From an uncultured Lachnospiraceae bacterium (GTDB lineage Bacteria; Bacillota_A; Clostridia; TANB77; CAG-508), in contig CAMUZC010000063.1 of assembly GCA_947165105.1 (NCBI GenBank), positions 1-9,573 of the forward strand: a DNA stretch of 9,573 nt, read 5' to 3'. This document shows, in pieces, positions 1-6,215 of the stretch. The translations under genes were made by a program, and so were the position numbers. A model generated the notes under the pieces. It ran no database searches and was not told the DNA's origin. It was given only the letters and a program-made list of their open reading frames with translations. Position 1 is the first letter of the stretch. Each line of letters starts with the position of its first letter.

Positions 1-1355
1 TTAGAAAAAATTTCATTAATTATATCTTCAGCAACATCTTCCCCTGTTATTGCAGATAAATCGCTTAAAATCTGTTTAATAGGAATACTTACAATATCAA
101 TTGGCAATCCACTATTATTAGATTCAATAGCCTCATTAACGCTTCCTATAGCCTTATCAATCTGATTTTTATGTCTAATATTTGTAATTATAACACCATC
201 ATTCATTTTAATTTCACTTGTTCTGAATAACTCAGATACTTTTTTATAAATATCTTCTACACCTTCTCCAGTTTTAGCTGAAATTTTTATAATGTTTGAT
301 GACGCACTTCTTATTTTTTCATTGTTTTCTAACTTGAAATCTCCAATATCTTTTTTATTTAATAAAATAATAGCCTTTTTATTTTTTATAATATTCAAAA
401 TTTCTAGATCTTCTTCATCAAGTTCTTTTGAACCATCAAAAATTGCAATAATTAAATCAGCATCTTCTGATAGTTTTAATGCTCTTTTTACACCTATTTC
501 CTCAATTTTATCATCTGTTTTCCTTATTCCTGCTGTGTCTATTAGTTTCAATGAAATTCCATCAATATTAATATACTCTTCTATAGTGTCCCTAGTAGTT
601 CCAGCATATTCACTAACAATTGCTCTTTCCTCGTTTAGGATTGAGTTTAATAGTGATGATTTACCAGCATTAGGCTTACCTAAAATTATCGTTTTAACGC
701 CTTCTTTAAGGATTTTTCCATTTTCAAAACTATTAGATAAATTTATTAAATCTTGTTTTATTTCATTTAAAACATTTTCAATTTTTTTATTTGTAACATC
801 TTCAATATCGTATTCTGGATAGTCAATATTTGCTTCTATATCAGCCATTACATCTAACAATTTGTCTCTAATTTCGTGTATTTTTTTTGATAAATTACCT
901 TCTAATTGGTTAATTGATGCCTTTGCTTCATTATCAGATTTGGAATTAATAAGATCTATTACAGATTCTGCTTGAGCTAAATCTATTCTTCCGTTCAAAA
1001 AAGCTCTTTTTGTGAATTCCCCTGGTTCCGCTAGTTCTGCTCCATTTTTTAAACATAATTCTAATATTTTCTTCTCAACAATTATTCCACCATGAGAATT
1101 AATTTCACACATATTTTCTGTTGTATAACTCTTTGGACTTACAAAATATGATACTAATACTTCATCTATTTTTTCTTGTGTTTCCGGATTTACTATATAG
1201 CCAAATTTCATAGTATAACCTTTTATTTCTTCGTTTTCTTTATTAACTGGAATAAAAAATTTATTTAATATTTCAAATGATTTTTTCCCACTCATTCTAA
1301 TTATTCCAATTCCGCCATTTCCTGTCGCTGTTGATATTGCAGCTATTGTACTCAT
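1..1355 (-). CDS. mnmE: tRNA uridine-5-carboxymethylaminomethyl modification GTPase MnmE (3' end cut off)
   Basis: MnmE (TrmE) works with MnmG to modify the wobble uridine (U34) of certain tRNAs, using a folate one-carbon unit and GTP. The 451 codons present start MSTIAAISTATGNGGIGIIR, the typical folate-binding N-terminus, with a CEINSHGG segment near residues 83-90. A helical part follows, then the inserted G domain: G1 GKPNAGKS (226-233), G2 GTTRD (252-256), G3 DTAG (273-276), G4 NKKD (333-336) and SAKTGEG (359-365). The last codons read NEIFS and the partial codon fits Lys, so only about six residues, normally ending in the catalytic Cys motif FCIGK, lie outside the window. The start has an AGGAGG ribosome binding site about 6 bases upstream. 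It lies about 105 bases after jag on the same strand, as the last gene seen of the cluster; mnmG usually follows. No internal stop or frameshift was seen. Confidence 0.96.
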   Translation of the reverse strand, partial: MSTIAAISTATGNGGIGIIRMSGKKSFEILNKFFIPVNKENEEIKGYTMKFGYIVNPETQEKIDEVLVSYFVSPKSYTTENMCEINSHGGIIVEKKILELCLKNGAELAEPGEFTKRAFLNGRIDLAQAESVIDLINSKSDNEAKASINQLEGNLSKKIHEIRDKLLDVMADIEANIDYPEYDIEDVTNKKIENVLNEIKQDLINLSNSFENGKILKEGVKTIILGKPNAGKSSLLNSILNEERAIVSEYAGTTRDTIEEYINIDGISLKLIDTAGIRKTDDKIEEIGVKRALKLSEDADLIIAIFDGSKELDEEDLEILNIIKNKKAIILLNKKDIGDFKLENNEKIRSASSNIIKISAKTGEGVEDIYKKVSELFRTSEIKMNDGVIITNIRHKNQIDKAIGSVNEAIESNNSGLPIDIVSIPIKQILSDLSAITGEDVAEDIINEIFS

Positions 1356-1382
1356 TTTTTACCTCCTTTTTCCCTATTAAAA

Positions 1383-1449
1383 AAGTCAAAGCACGAAATC
1401 AGTTTAATATAACTTATAAAACTAAAATCTGAACTTTGACTTCTGATTT
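1383..1449 (-). other. Interleaved inverted repeats between jag and mnmE; possible terminator, attenuator or pseudoknot
   Basis: On the minus-strand RNA, AAGTCAAAG (1442-1434) can pair with CTTTGACTT (1391-1383), a 9-bp stem followed at once by a run of six U (counting two U of the stem). Directly before it, AAATCAG (1449-1443) can pair with CTGATTT (1402-1396), which lies in the loop of the first stem. A small AGTTT/AAACT hairpin also fits inside the loop. The order B'-A'-B-A is that of an H-type pseudoknot or of two competing folds. The first stem plus U run could act as a weak terminator after jag or as an attenuator ahead of mnmE. No known riboswitch class was recognised, and the loop is long for a simple terminator. 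Confidence 0.45.
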
Positions 1450-1461
1450 TTTATTATTTAA

Positions 1462-2169
1462 TTATTTTTTTGCGATAACAACTTTTCTGTTTGGTTCTTC
1501 ACCAACACTGTATGTTGTTACATATTTACTATCTTGTAATTTTGTATGAATTATTTTTCTTTCATAGGCTCCCATTGGCTCTAGTGTAATTGATTTTCCT
1601 GTTCTGCTTACTGTTTTAGATACTTTTACAGCAAGATTTTCCAATGTTTCTTTTCTTTTATTTCTGTAATTTTCTATGTCTAAAATAACTCTAATTTTTG
1701 AATTATTATTCTTATTAGCTATTGATGACAAAATAGTTTGAATAGAGTTTAAAACATCTCCTCTATAACCAATTAAAAATCCTGAATCTTCTCCTGTAAT
1801 GTTTACTTCAATATTTTGATCTTTTATTTCTACATTACAGTCAAAGTGCTTGTCTGATGCTGTTTTTAGAAAATCTAAAATAAATTTTTCTACATTATTT
1901 TTTGCATTTTCTAATTCTGCTTCATCTATTATTCTTTCTTCTTTGTTGTCTCTTTTTTCAGATACATTTTCTTTTGGTTTTTCAAAACTTTCTTTTACTG
2001 TTAATTCTACTTTTACAACTCTTGGAGCTAATATATCAAAAAAACTTCTTTTTCCTTCTGTTTCAAGTACTTTTATATCTACCATGTTTTTTGATACATT
2101 TAATTCTTTTAATCCTTTTTCTATTGCTTCATTTGTTGTTTTTCCTTCGGATATAATAGTTCTAGGCAT
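1462..2169 (-). CDS. jag: RNA-binding protein Jag/KhpB (SpoIIIJ-associated, KH-R3H domains)
   Basis: Jag (also KhpB) is a small RNA-binding protein found next to yidC in Firmicutes and linked to sporulation, cell-wall growth and post-transcriptional control. With the chosen start it is 235 aa: a Jag_N domain (about 1-55, with IISEGKTTNEAI), a charged linker (about 60-85), a KH domain with the GxxG loop GYRG (134-137), and a C-terminal R3H domain whose R-x3-H core is RKIIH (204-208) in LEPMGAYERKIIH. The first in-frame ATG (2178) directly touches the AAGGAGG site, leaving no spacer, while the ATG at 2169 has a 9-base spacer, so MPRTIISEG is preferred; the longer form adds only MNK. It overlaps the end of yidC by 8 bases, which suggests translational coupling. 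Confidence 0.93.
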   Translation of the reverse strand: MPRTIISEGKTTNEAIEKGLKELNVSKNMVDIKVLETEGKRSFFDILAPRVVKVELTVKESFEKPKENVSEKRDNKEERIIDEAELENAKNNVEKFILDFLKTASDKHFDCNVEIKDQNIEVNITGEDSGFLIGYRGDVLNSIQTILSSIANKNNNSKIRVILDIENYRNKRKETLENLAVKVSKTVSRTGKSITLEPMGAYERKIIHTKLQDSKYVTTYSVGEEPNRKVVIAKK

Positions 2170-3193
2170 TTTGTTCATCCTCCTTATTATCTATTATTCT
2201 TTTTAGAATAACTCTTTCACCAATCATTAATACATTACTTACAAACCAGTATAATGCAAGACCTAATGGTGCAATAAAAGCAATTGAAACTGTCATTATT
2301 GGCATTATATATAACATACTTTTATTCATTTGTGCCACAGTATCTACTTCATTTGGATCTTTGCTACCATCTTTATCATCTTTTTTCTTGCTTGGAGTAT
2401 TTGAGTTTAGTTTAATTGATAAGAATGATGATATAACATATAAAAGAGGTATAATATAAACTTTATAATCTTTTAAGTTTTCGTTAGGAACTTTACTTAA
2501 ATCAAGACTTAAAAAGTCCATATTTATATTTAGTTTTTCTAATAAATCTTTTCTTTTTACTAAATCTTCTTTATTCTCTTTTACTTCTTCCTTGTTTTCT
2601 TGTTCTGAATTATTTTCCCCATTGTTTTCTTCTGTGTTTTCAACATTTTCAGAAGTTTCTGAATTTTCAGTATTATTATCAAAAGAATTTATTTTTTCAT
2701 CAATATTTTTATAATCTTCGCTTATACGTGCAATAGTTGCAATTTCAATATATCTTGTTTTACTATTATTGTTTTCTTTAATATTATTTTTATATTCTTC
2801 AACAACTGATTTTAATTCAGGATTTTTATCATTTGCTTTTTTCATATATGTAAGTGGTTGACTTACCATATAAAATACTGAGAATATAATAATAATTTGA
2901 ACTATAGCACTTAAACATCCACTGAATGGAGATATTTTTTCTTTTTTATAAAGCTCCATTGTTTCTTTATTCAACATCTCAGGGTTATTTTTGTATTTTA
3001 ATTGTATTGCTTTAATTTGCCCTTGAATCTTATTTGTTTTTTTCATTGATTGTTGTTGTTTAATAGTTATTGGCAATAAAATAATTCTAAGTAATATTGA
3101 GAATACAATTATTGCAAAACCAAAATTGTTATTTAATAATTCATATAAAAAATTAAGTAAATAACCAAAAATATTTGAAATTAATGCAAACAT
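2162..3193 (-). CDS. yidC: Membrane protein insertase YidC/Oxa1/SpoIIIJ family, with an acidic loop insert
   Basis: YidC inserts and folds membrane proteins, alone or with SecYEG. The 343-aa protein has a first core segment FAIIVFSILLRIILLPITI (about 26-44) with the conserved hydrophilic-groove Arg (R36), a charged cytoplasmic hairpin (about 45-90), a second membrane segment (about 93-112), FLSLDLSK (227-234) before the next segment (about 246-261), and paired C-terminal segments (about 293-328). There is no lipobox and no large N-terminal periplasmic domain, so it is the short Gram-positive type. Family members of this type are usually about 210-280 aa. The extra length is a loop at about 118-222 rich in Asn and Glu, predicted on the outer side of the membrane. 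The start has AAGGAGG with a 7-base spacer. It lies 15 bases after yidD and overlaps jag. Confidence 0.95.
   Translation of the reverse strand: MFALISNIFGYLLNFLYELLNNNFGFAIIVFSILLRIILLPITIKQQQSMKKTNKIQGQIKAIQLKYKNNPEMLNKETMELYKKEKISPFSGCLSAIVQIIIIFSVFYMVSQPLTYMKKANDKNPELKSVVEEYKNNIKENNNSKTRYIEIATIARISEDYKNIDEKINSFDNNTENSETSENVENTEENNGENNSEQENKEEVKENKEDLVKRKDLLEKLNINMDFLSLDLSKVPNENLKDYKVYIIPLLYVISSFLSIKLNSNTPSKKKDDKDGSKDPNEVDTVAQMNKSMLYIMPIMTVSIAFIAPLGLALYWFVSNVLMIGERVILKRIIDNKEDEQNA
2179..2185 (-). promoter_or_regulatory. Ribosome binding site that decides the jag start
   Basis: AAGGAGG on the minus strand lies immediately before an ATG (2178-2176) and 9 bases before a second in-frame ATG (2169-2167). 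Only the second has normal spacing, so it is the likely start. The site sits inside the last codons of yidC. Confidence 0.75.
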
Positions 3194-3208
3194 CTAATTT
3201 CCTCCTTA

Positions 3209-3427
3209 TTATTTTAAAGGGTCATATCCACCTTTTGAAAATGGATTGCACTTTAATAATCTTTTTACTCCTAATAAAAACCCCTTTATTACCCCATATT
3301 TTTCAATGGCTTGTATCATATATTCAGAACATGTTGGATAATATTTGCAATGTATACCACATGCTGAAATCATTGGAGAAATTATTTTTTTATATCCTTT
3401 TAATAAAAAAATCATTACTTTTTTCAT
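3209..3427 (-). CDS. yidD: Membrane protein insertion efficiency factor YidD
   Basis: YidD is a small, membrane-associated protein of the UPF0161 family that helps YidC-dependent insertion; its exact mechanism is not known. The 72-aa product has the family core: an amphipathic N-terminus (LLKGYKKIISPM), Cys at 23, 27 and 33 with CKYYPTCSEY (27-36), then AIEKYGVIKG and the end motif CNPFSKGGYDPLK. This matches the usual length of about 70-85 aa. It sits 10 bases after the rnpA stop and just before yidC, the common rnpA-yidD-yidC order. The upstream site is a modest AGGA about 6 bases before the start, so translation may depend partly on coupling to rnpA. Confidence 0.94.
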   Translation of the reverse strand: MKKVMIFLLKGYKKIISPMISACGIHCKYYPTCSEYMIQAIEKYGVIKGFLLGVKRLLKCNPFSKGGYDPLK

Positions 3428-3437
3428 ATTTTTCCTA

Positions 3438-3779
3438 TTATTTTATTAATTCTGCCTTTTTAAATATAGCATTCATTTCTCTTTTTATTTCAAAAAAATC
3501 TGCTTCCTCTATGTCAATATTCTTATTCCATAGAAATACTATACTATTTCCTTGTATCAATTTATCTTTTATTAATCTATAATTCTCTCTAATCAATCTT
3601 TTAGCATTATTTCTTTTTACGGCTTTGCCAAGTTTAGTGTTTATGGCAATTCCTATAATGTTTTTGTTTAGATTGTTTTTCTTAATATAGATTGTAAGAT
3701 ATTTTCCATGATAATACTGGCCTTTTGACAGAACATATCTAAATTCATAATTTTTTTTTAAAGTATTTATTTTCCTCAT
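3438..3779 (-). CDS. rnpA: Ribonuclease P protein component
   Basis: RnpA binds the catalytic RNase P RNA and helps it remove 5' leaders from precursor tRNAs. The 113-aa protein has the expected size and basic charge. The N-terminus (LKKNYEFRYVLSKGQYYHGKYLTIY) matches the family, and the RNR-type motif region is KLGKAVKRNNAKRLIREN (49-66). The motif reads RNN instead of the common RNR, a minor departure. The distal part (VFLWNKN, about 81-87) corresponds to the family's central strand. The start at 3779 has only a weak GAG-type site. It is separated from rpmH by a terminator and a GC-rich hairpin, so it may rely on readthrough or on an unrecognised promoter between 3780 and 3860. Confidence 0.94.
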   Translation of the reverse strand: MRKINTLKKNYEFRYVLSKGQYYHGKYLTIYIKKNNLNKNIIGIAINTKLGKAVKRNNAKRLIRENYRLIKDKLIQGNSIVFLWNKNIDIEEADFFEIKREMNAIFKKAELIK

Positions 3780-3813
3780 ATTTCACTCTTTTACTACATT
3801 ATTTTTAATAATA

Positions 3814-3832
3814 GGCGGAATTTTGCTCCGCC
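3814..3832 (-). other. GC-rich hairpin in the rnpA leader
   Basis: GGCGGA (3814-3819) and TCCGCC (3827-3832) form a 6-bp all but fully GC stem with a 7-base loop, a clear outlier in this AT-rich region. It lies 35 bases before the rnpA start. On the minus strand it is followed by mixed A/T, not a clean U run. It could be an mRNA-stabilising or processing hairpin, or a weak second terminator. Confidence 0.4.
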
Positions 3833-3856
3833 CTAATAGTTTTAGTGTTTTTTTGT

Positions 3857-3890
3857 AAAAAAAAGCCACATAAATCTTTAGTGGCTTTTT
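3857..3890 (-). terminator. Rho-independent terminator after rpmH
   Basis: On the minus strand AAAAAGCCAC (3890-3881) pairs with GTGGCTTTTT (3869-3860) around an 11-base loop, and the T run extends to eight (3864-3857). The stem begins one base after the rpmH stop codon. It should end most rpmH transcripts and limit readthrough into rnpA. The reverse direction has a shorter T run, so it is mainly a minus-strand terminator. Confidence 0.85.
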
Positions 3891-3891
3891 C

Positions 3892-4026
3892 TTAAGCACA
3901 TATTTTCTTTCTTCCTTTGGCACGTCTAGCTTTTAATACGTTTCTTCCAGATTTTGTGCTCATTCTTTTTAAGAATCCATGTTCTTTCATTCTTTGTCTA
4001 TTTTTTGGTTGGAATGTTCTTTTCAT
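3892..4026 (-). CDS. rpmH: 50S ribosomal protein L34
   Basis: L34 is a very small, highly basic protein of the large ribosomal subunit. The 44-aa product begins [20 protein letters not shown] and ends [11 protein letters not shown], matching the family almost residue for residue and having its usual length of 44-46 aa. An AGGAGG site lies about 10 bases before the ATG. It is the first gene on the left side of the origin and has its own strong promoter at 4104-4133 and its own terminator at 3857-3890, so it is probably transcribed mostly as a short single-gene mRNA. Confidence 0.98.
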   Translation of the reverse strand: MKRTFQPKNRQRMKEHGFLKRMSTKSGRNVLKARRAKGRKKICA

Positions 4027-4103
4027 CTTGATTTGCACCTCCTATTGCGTTTTTTTATAAATAACCGTAACCGGAATATTTCAAAAAAATTATTAACGTT
4101 ACA

Positions 4104-4133
4104 ATTATACAACAGATTTTGCCATTATGTCAA
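4104..4133 (-). promoter_or_regulatory. rpmH promoter (sigma-A type)
   Basis: The minus strand carries a perfect TTGACA (4133-4128), an 18-base spacer and a perfect TATAAT (4109-4104). The expected start of transcription near 4097 gives a leader of about 70 bases before rpmH. The match to the housekeeping consensus fits strong ribosomal-protein expression. Confidence 0.85.
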
Positions 4134-4167
4134 TAGGAATAGCGTAAAATTTTTTCTACTTTTTCTA

Positions 4168-4196
4168 TTGACTATTACACCCCCTTTTGATATGAT
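4168..4196 (+). promoter_or_regulatory. dnaA promoter (sigma-A type)
   Basis: TTGACT (4168-4173), a 17-base spacer and TATGAT (4191-4196) form a near-consensus housekeeping promoter pointing to dnaA. Transcription would start near 4203, giving a leader of about 160 bases that contains four DnaA boxes. Its -35 lies 34 bases from the -35 of the divergent rpmH promoter. Confidence 0.8.
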
Positions 4197-4265
4197 AGAC
4201 AAATAATAGGGGAGTATGGTTTTCAGCCATTATTTTATCATAATTTTTAACAGATTTTTCGAAAG

Positions 4266-4317
4266 TTATCCACAGGTGTGGACATTTATCAACATATGTG
4301 GATAACTCTGTGGATAA
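4266..4317. promoter_or_regulatory. DnaA-box cluster in the dnaA leader
   Basis: Three perfect boxes are present, TTATCCACA at 4266-4274 (+) and TGTGGATAA at 4297-4305 and 4309-4317 (minus), plus the one-mismatch TTATCAACA at 4286-4294 (+). The two minus boxes are 12 bases apart. They lie downstream of the dnaA promoter and end 45 bases before the start codon. By analogy with Bacillus, such boxes serve DnaA autorepression and are part of a two-part origin; the role here is inferred. Confidence 0.9.
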
Positions 4318-4362
4318 CTCATACGTCCCAGTTATTTCAAGTGTTTTGGAGGACATAAAAAG

Positions 4363-5703
4363 ATGCAAAATGAAGCAAATGAACTTTTAACAAAAGCAAA
4401 AGAACTTTTAAAAGATGAAACAACAAAAATATCTTATGAAACATGGATAAAAAATCTGGAAATCCAAAATGCAGATAACGGTAATATTGTTTTAGTTGCT
4501 TCTTCTAGTTTTCAGAAAGAAGCAATTTATTCACGCTATCATGATTTGCTTACCAATACTTTTAACTTTATTACTAATAAAGACTGCAATGTTTCAATCA
4601 TTTCAAAAGACGAAATTGAACCAGATGATTCTTTGGCGTCGGATTTTAGTTCTAATTTGGGAAATTCTAACCCTACACTAAATCCTAAATATACTTTTGA
4701 TACATTTGTTGTTGGTAATAATAATAGATTTGCCCATGCTGCCGCATTAGCAGTTGCTGAAGCACCAGCTACATCATATAATCCTTTGTTTTTATATGGT
4801 GGTGTTGGTCTTGGTAAAACTCACTTAATGCATGCTATCGGTAACGCTATTTTAAGAAAAAATAAAAACGCTAATATTCTATATGTTACTTCTGAAAAGT
4901 TCACTAATCAATTAATCAATTCTATTAAAGATAATAGTAATGAACAATTTAGAGATAAATATAGAAATATTGATGTTTTATTAATTGACGATATTCAATT
5001 TATCGCCGGAAAAGAACGTGTACAAGAAGAATTTTTCCATACTTTTAATGCATTACATGAAAGTGGAAAACAAATTATTTTATCTAGTGATAGGCCACCA
5101 AAAGAGATTCAATTATTAGAGGACAGGCTTAAATCAAGATTTGAATGGGGTCTTATTGCTGATATTCAAACACCAGATTATGAAACTCGTTTAGCAATCT
5201 TAAGAAAGAAAGCTCAATTAGATAATATAAATATTGATGGTGAAATTTTATCTAATATTGCTACAAAAATTGATACTAATATTAGAGAATTGGAAGGAAC
5301 TTTAAATAAATTGATTGCTAAGGCTTCATTAACAAATAGCCCAATTACTGCTGAGATGGCTGAAAAAGCAATTAATGATATAATTGCTCAACAAGAAAAA
5401 GTATTTTCTGCAGAATTTGTACAAGAAACAGTTGCTAAGTATTTTAATATTGATGCAAAAGATTTAAGGGGATCAAAAAGAAATAATGAAGTTGCATTCC
5501 CAAGACAAATTGCAATGTATTTATGTAGAAAGGTCGCTCAAATGTCTTTACCTCAAATTGGAAAAGACTTTGGAAAAAGAGATCACACTACTGTAATGCA
5601 TGCATGTACTAAAATAGAACAAGAAATAAAAGAAAATTTAAATACTAAATTAATTGTTGAAAGTGTTGAAAGCTTACTTCTAGCTGACAATAAAAAGGAT
5701 TAA
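4363..5703 (+). CDS. dnaA: Chromosomal replication initiator protein DnaA
   Basis: DnaA binds DnaA boxes, forms an ATP-dependent filament on oriC and melts the DNA for helicase loading. The 446-aa protein has domain I (about 1-80), a short linker domain II (about 82-108), the AAA+ domain III with Walker A GGVGLGKT (146-153), Walker B LLIDD (206-210), sensor 1 SSDRPP (241-246), the arginine finger in LKSRFEWG (R259) and sensor 2 in NIRELEGTL (R308). The initiator-specific helix lies around 186-200. The DNA-binding domain IV carries the signature GKRDHTTVMHACTKIE (404-419). GGAGG lies 10 bases before the ATG. It is transcribed from its own promoter, and boxes in its leader suggest autoregulation. 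It is flanked on both sides by DnaA boxes. Confidence 0.99.
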   Translation: MQNEANELLTKAKELLKDETTKISYETWIKNLEIQNADNGNIVLVASSSFQKEAIYSRYHDLLTNTFNFITNKDCNVSIISKDEIEPDDSLASDFSSNLGNSNPTLNPKYTFDTFVVGNNNRFAHAAALAVAEAPATSYNPLFLYGGVGLGKTHLMHAIGNAILRKNKNANILYVTSEKFTNQLINSIKDNSNEQFRDKYRNIDVLLIDDIQFIAGKERVQEEFFHTFNALHESGKQIILSSDRPPKEIQLLEDRLKSRFEWGLIADIQTPDYETRLAILRKKAQLDNINIDGEILSNIATKIDTNIRELEGTLNKLIAKASLTNSPITAEMAEKAINDIIAQQEKVFSAEFVQETVAKYFNIDAKDLRGSKRNNEVAFPRQIAMYLCRKVAQMSLPQIGKDFGKRDHTTVMHACTKIEQEIKENLNTKLIVESVESLLLADNKKD

Positions 5704-5813
5704 TTTATAAAAATATATACTAAAATATCTATAATTACACATTGATAATATATAAAAAAATAATAAAAAAGGTTTAATTAGTTTTGTGCAAAGTTCCGTG
5801 AAGTTTTTTGAAA

Positions 5814-5857
5814 TTATTCACAGAGTTATCCACAGTTTTTCGTAAACCTGTGGATAA
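5814..5857. promoter_or_regulatory. oriC left DnaA-box group
   Basis: TTATTCACA 5814-5822 (+, fits TTATNCACA), TTATCCACA 5826-5834 (+) and TGTGGATAA 5849-5857 (minus). The last two are the cores of a 12-bp perfect inverted repeat, AGTTATCCACAG / CTGTGGATAACT (5824-5835, 5848-5859). Confidence 0.93.
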
Positions 5858-5979
5858 CTTTTGCGAACGCCATAGTTGCTTATATATAAACTAATATTAC
5901 AAATTTCGACAAAAAATGTTCGTCGATTTTATGTTTGATAAACAACCTTTAATGTTAGTAAGGACAAGCAATTCACGAG

Positions 5980-6137
5980 TTATCCACATGGGGCTGTGGA
6001 TAACGTGTGGATAAAATGTGGATAACTGAGTTATCCACAGGTTTACATTTTCAACTGTGGATAACTTTCCGAGTTATCCACAAAGTTATCCACATTGAAA
6101 CTCTTACGGGCGCAACGGTTTGATATAGTTATCCACA
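5980..6137. promoter_or_regulatory. oriC main DnaA-box array
   Basis: Nine perfect boxes: plus at 5980-5988, 6031-6039, 6074-6082, 6086-6094 and 6129-6137; minus at 5995-6003, 6006-6014, 6017-6025 and 6056-6064. Three minus boxes repeat every 11 bp, and neighbouring boxes form inverted pairs with 10-11-bp arms. The last box, 13 bases before the trio repeats, is placed to start the DnaA filament. Confidence 0.95.
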
Positions 6138-6150
6138 CAATCCACAGCAC

Positions 6151-6168
6151 CTACTACTACTACTACTA
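6151..6168 (+). promoter_or_regulatory. DnaA-trio (CTA x6)
   Basis: Six uninterrupted CTA triplets give 3'-GAT-5' repeats on the minus strand, the form of the DnaA-trio described in Bacillus subtilis, where DnaA-ATP loads on single-stranded DNA. They lie between the final DnaA box and the AT-only stretch, the same layout as the Bacillus basal unwinding system. The function is inferred by analogy. Confidence 0.88.
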
Positions 6169-6199
6169 ATTATATATATATATATTATAATAATATAAA
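6169..6199. other. DNA unwinding element (AT-only stretch)
   Basis: Thirty-one bases made only of A and T, including an alternating TA run, directly follow the trio repeats and reach the AAAGGAG site of dnaN. This is the likely first melting site. It also holds a TATAAT (6186-6191) that could be a dnaN -10 box, though no good -35 was found at the right distance. Confidence 0.85.
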
Positions 6200-6215
6200 G
6201 GAGACGTGAAAAAAA

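Larger units (their letters stand above)
5704..6215. other. oriC: Replication origin oriC (dnaA-dnaN intergenic region)
   Basis: This 512-bp gene-free stretch holds, from left to right: an AT-rich segment (5704-5785), a left group of three DnaA boxes (5814-5857), a 122-bp spacer without perfect boxes, a dense main array (5980-6094), a final box at 6129-6137, a degenerate box CAATCCACA (6138-6146), a six-copy CTA DnaA-trio (6151-6168) and an AT-only stretch (6169-6199) ending at the dnaN ribosome binding site. Gene direction diverges around the dnaA region, as expected at an origin. No clear dnaA terminator was seen; the box pair at 5824-5859 could form a 12-bp hairpin in RNA. Confidence 0.95.

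Noticed and set aside
1..3. Stop codon TTA (TAA on minus) as the end of mnmE
   Set aside because: The mnmE frame has its codon boundary at base 3, so bases 1-2 belong to an incomplete codon and the apparent stop is out of frame.
292..822. 176-codon open frame on the plus strand
   Set aside because: It lies opposite the mnmE G domain, whose motifs are complete on the minus strand. The product is a low-complexity Ser/Ile/Phe-rich shadow with no recognisable family.
1850..2206. Two plus-strand open frames (1850-2206 and 1902-2156)
   Set aside because: Both are opposite jag and the end of yidC, and their Leu/Phe-rich products are typical antisense shadows of AT-rich genes.
3175..3582. 135-codon plus-strand open frame
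   Set aside because: It is opposite yidD and rnpA, which have clear family motifs on the minus strand.
4216..4305. Possible 29-codon leader peptide ahead of dnaA
   Set aside because: The ATG is only one base from the GGGGAG purine tract, and the frame runs through the DnaA boxes, so it looks like chance.
3979..4368. Open frames at 3979-4206 (+) and 4165-4368 (minus)
   Set aside because: They cover rpmH, two promoters and the dnaA-box leader. Neither has a good ribosome binding site or a recognisable product.
4496..4681. 61-codon plus-strand frame inside dnaA
   Set aside because: It is an alternate frame within the well-supported dnaA coding region.
5905..5926. LexA (SOS) operator in oriC
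   Set aside because: The minus strand reads CGAACATTTTTTGTCG, which resembles half of a Gram-positive LexA site, but the second half lacks the GTTC core.
6151..6184. Simple microsatellite (CTA and TA repeats)
   Set aside because: Its position directly after the last DnaA box and before dnaN fits a DnaA-trio and unwinding element better than a neutral repeat.
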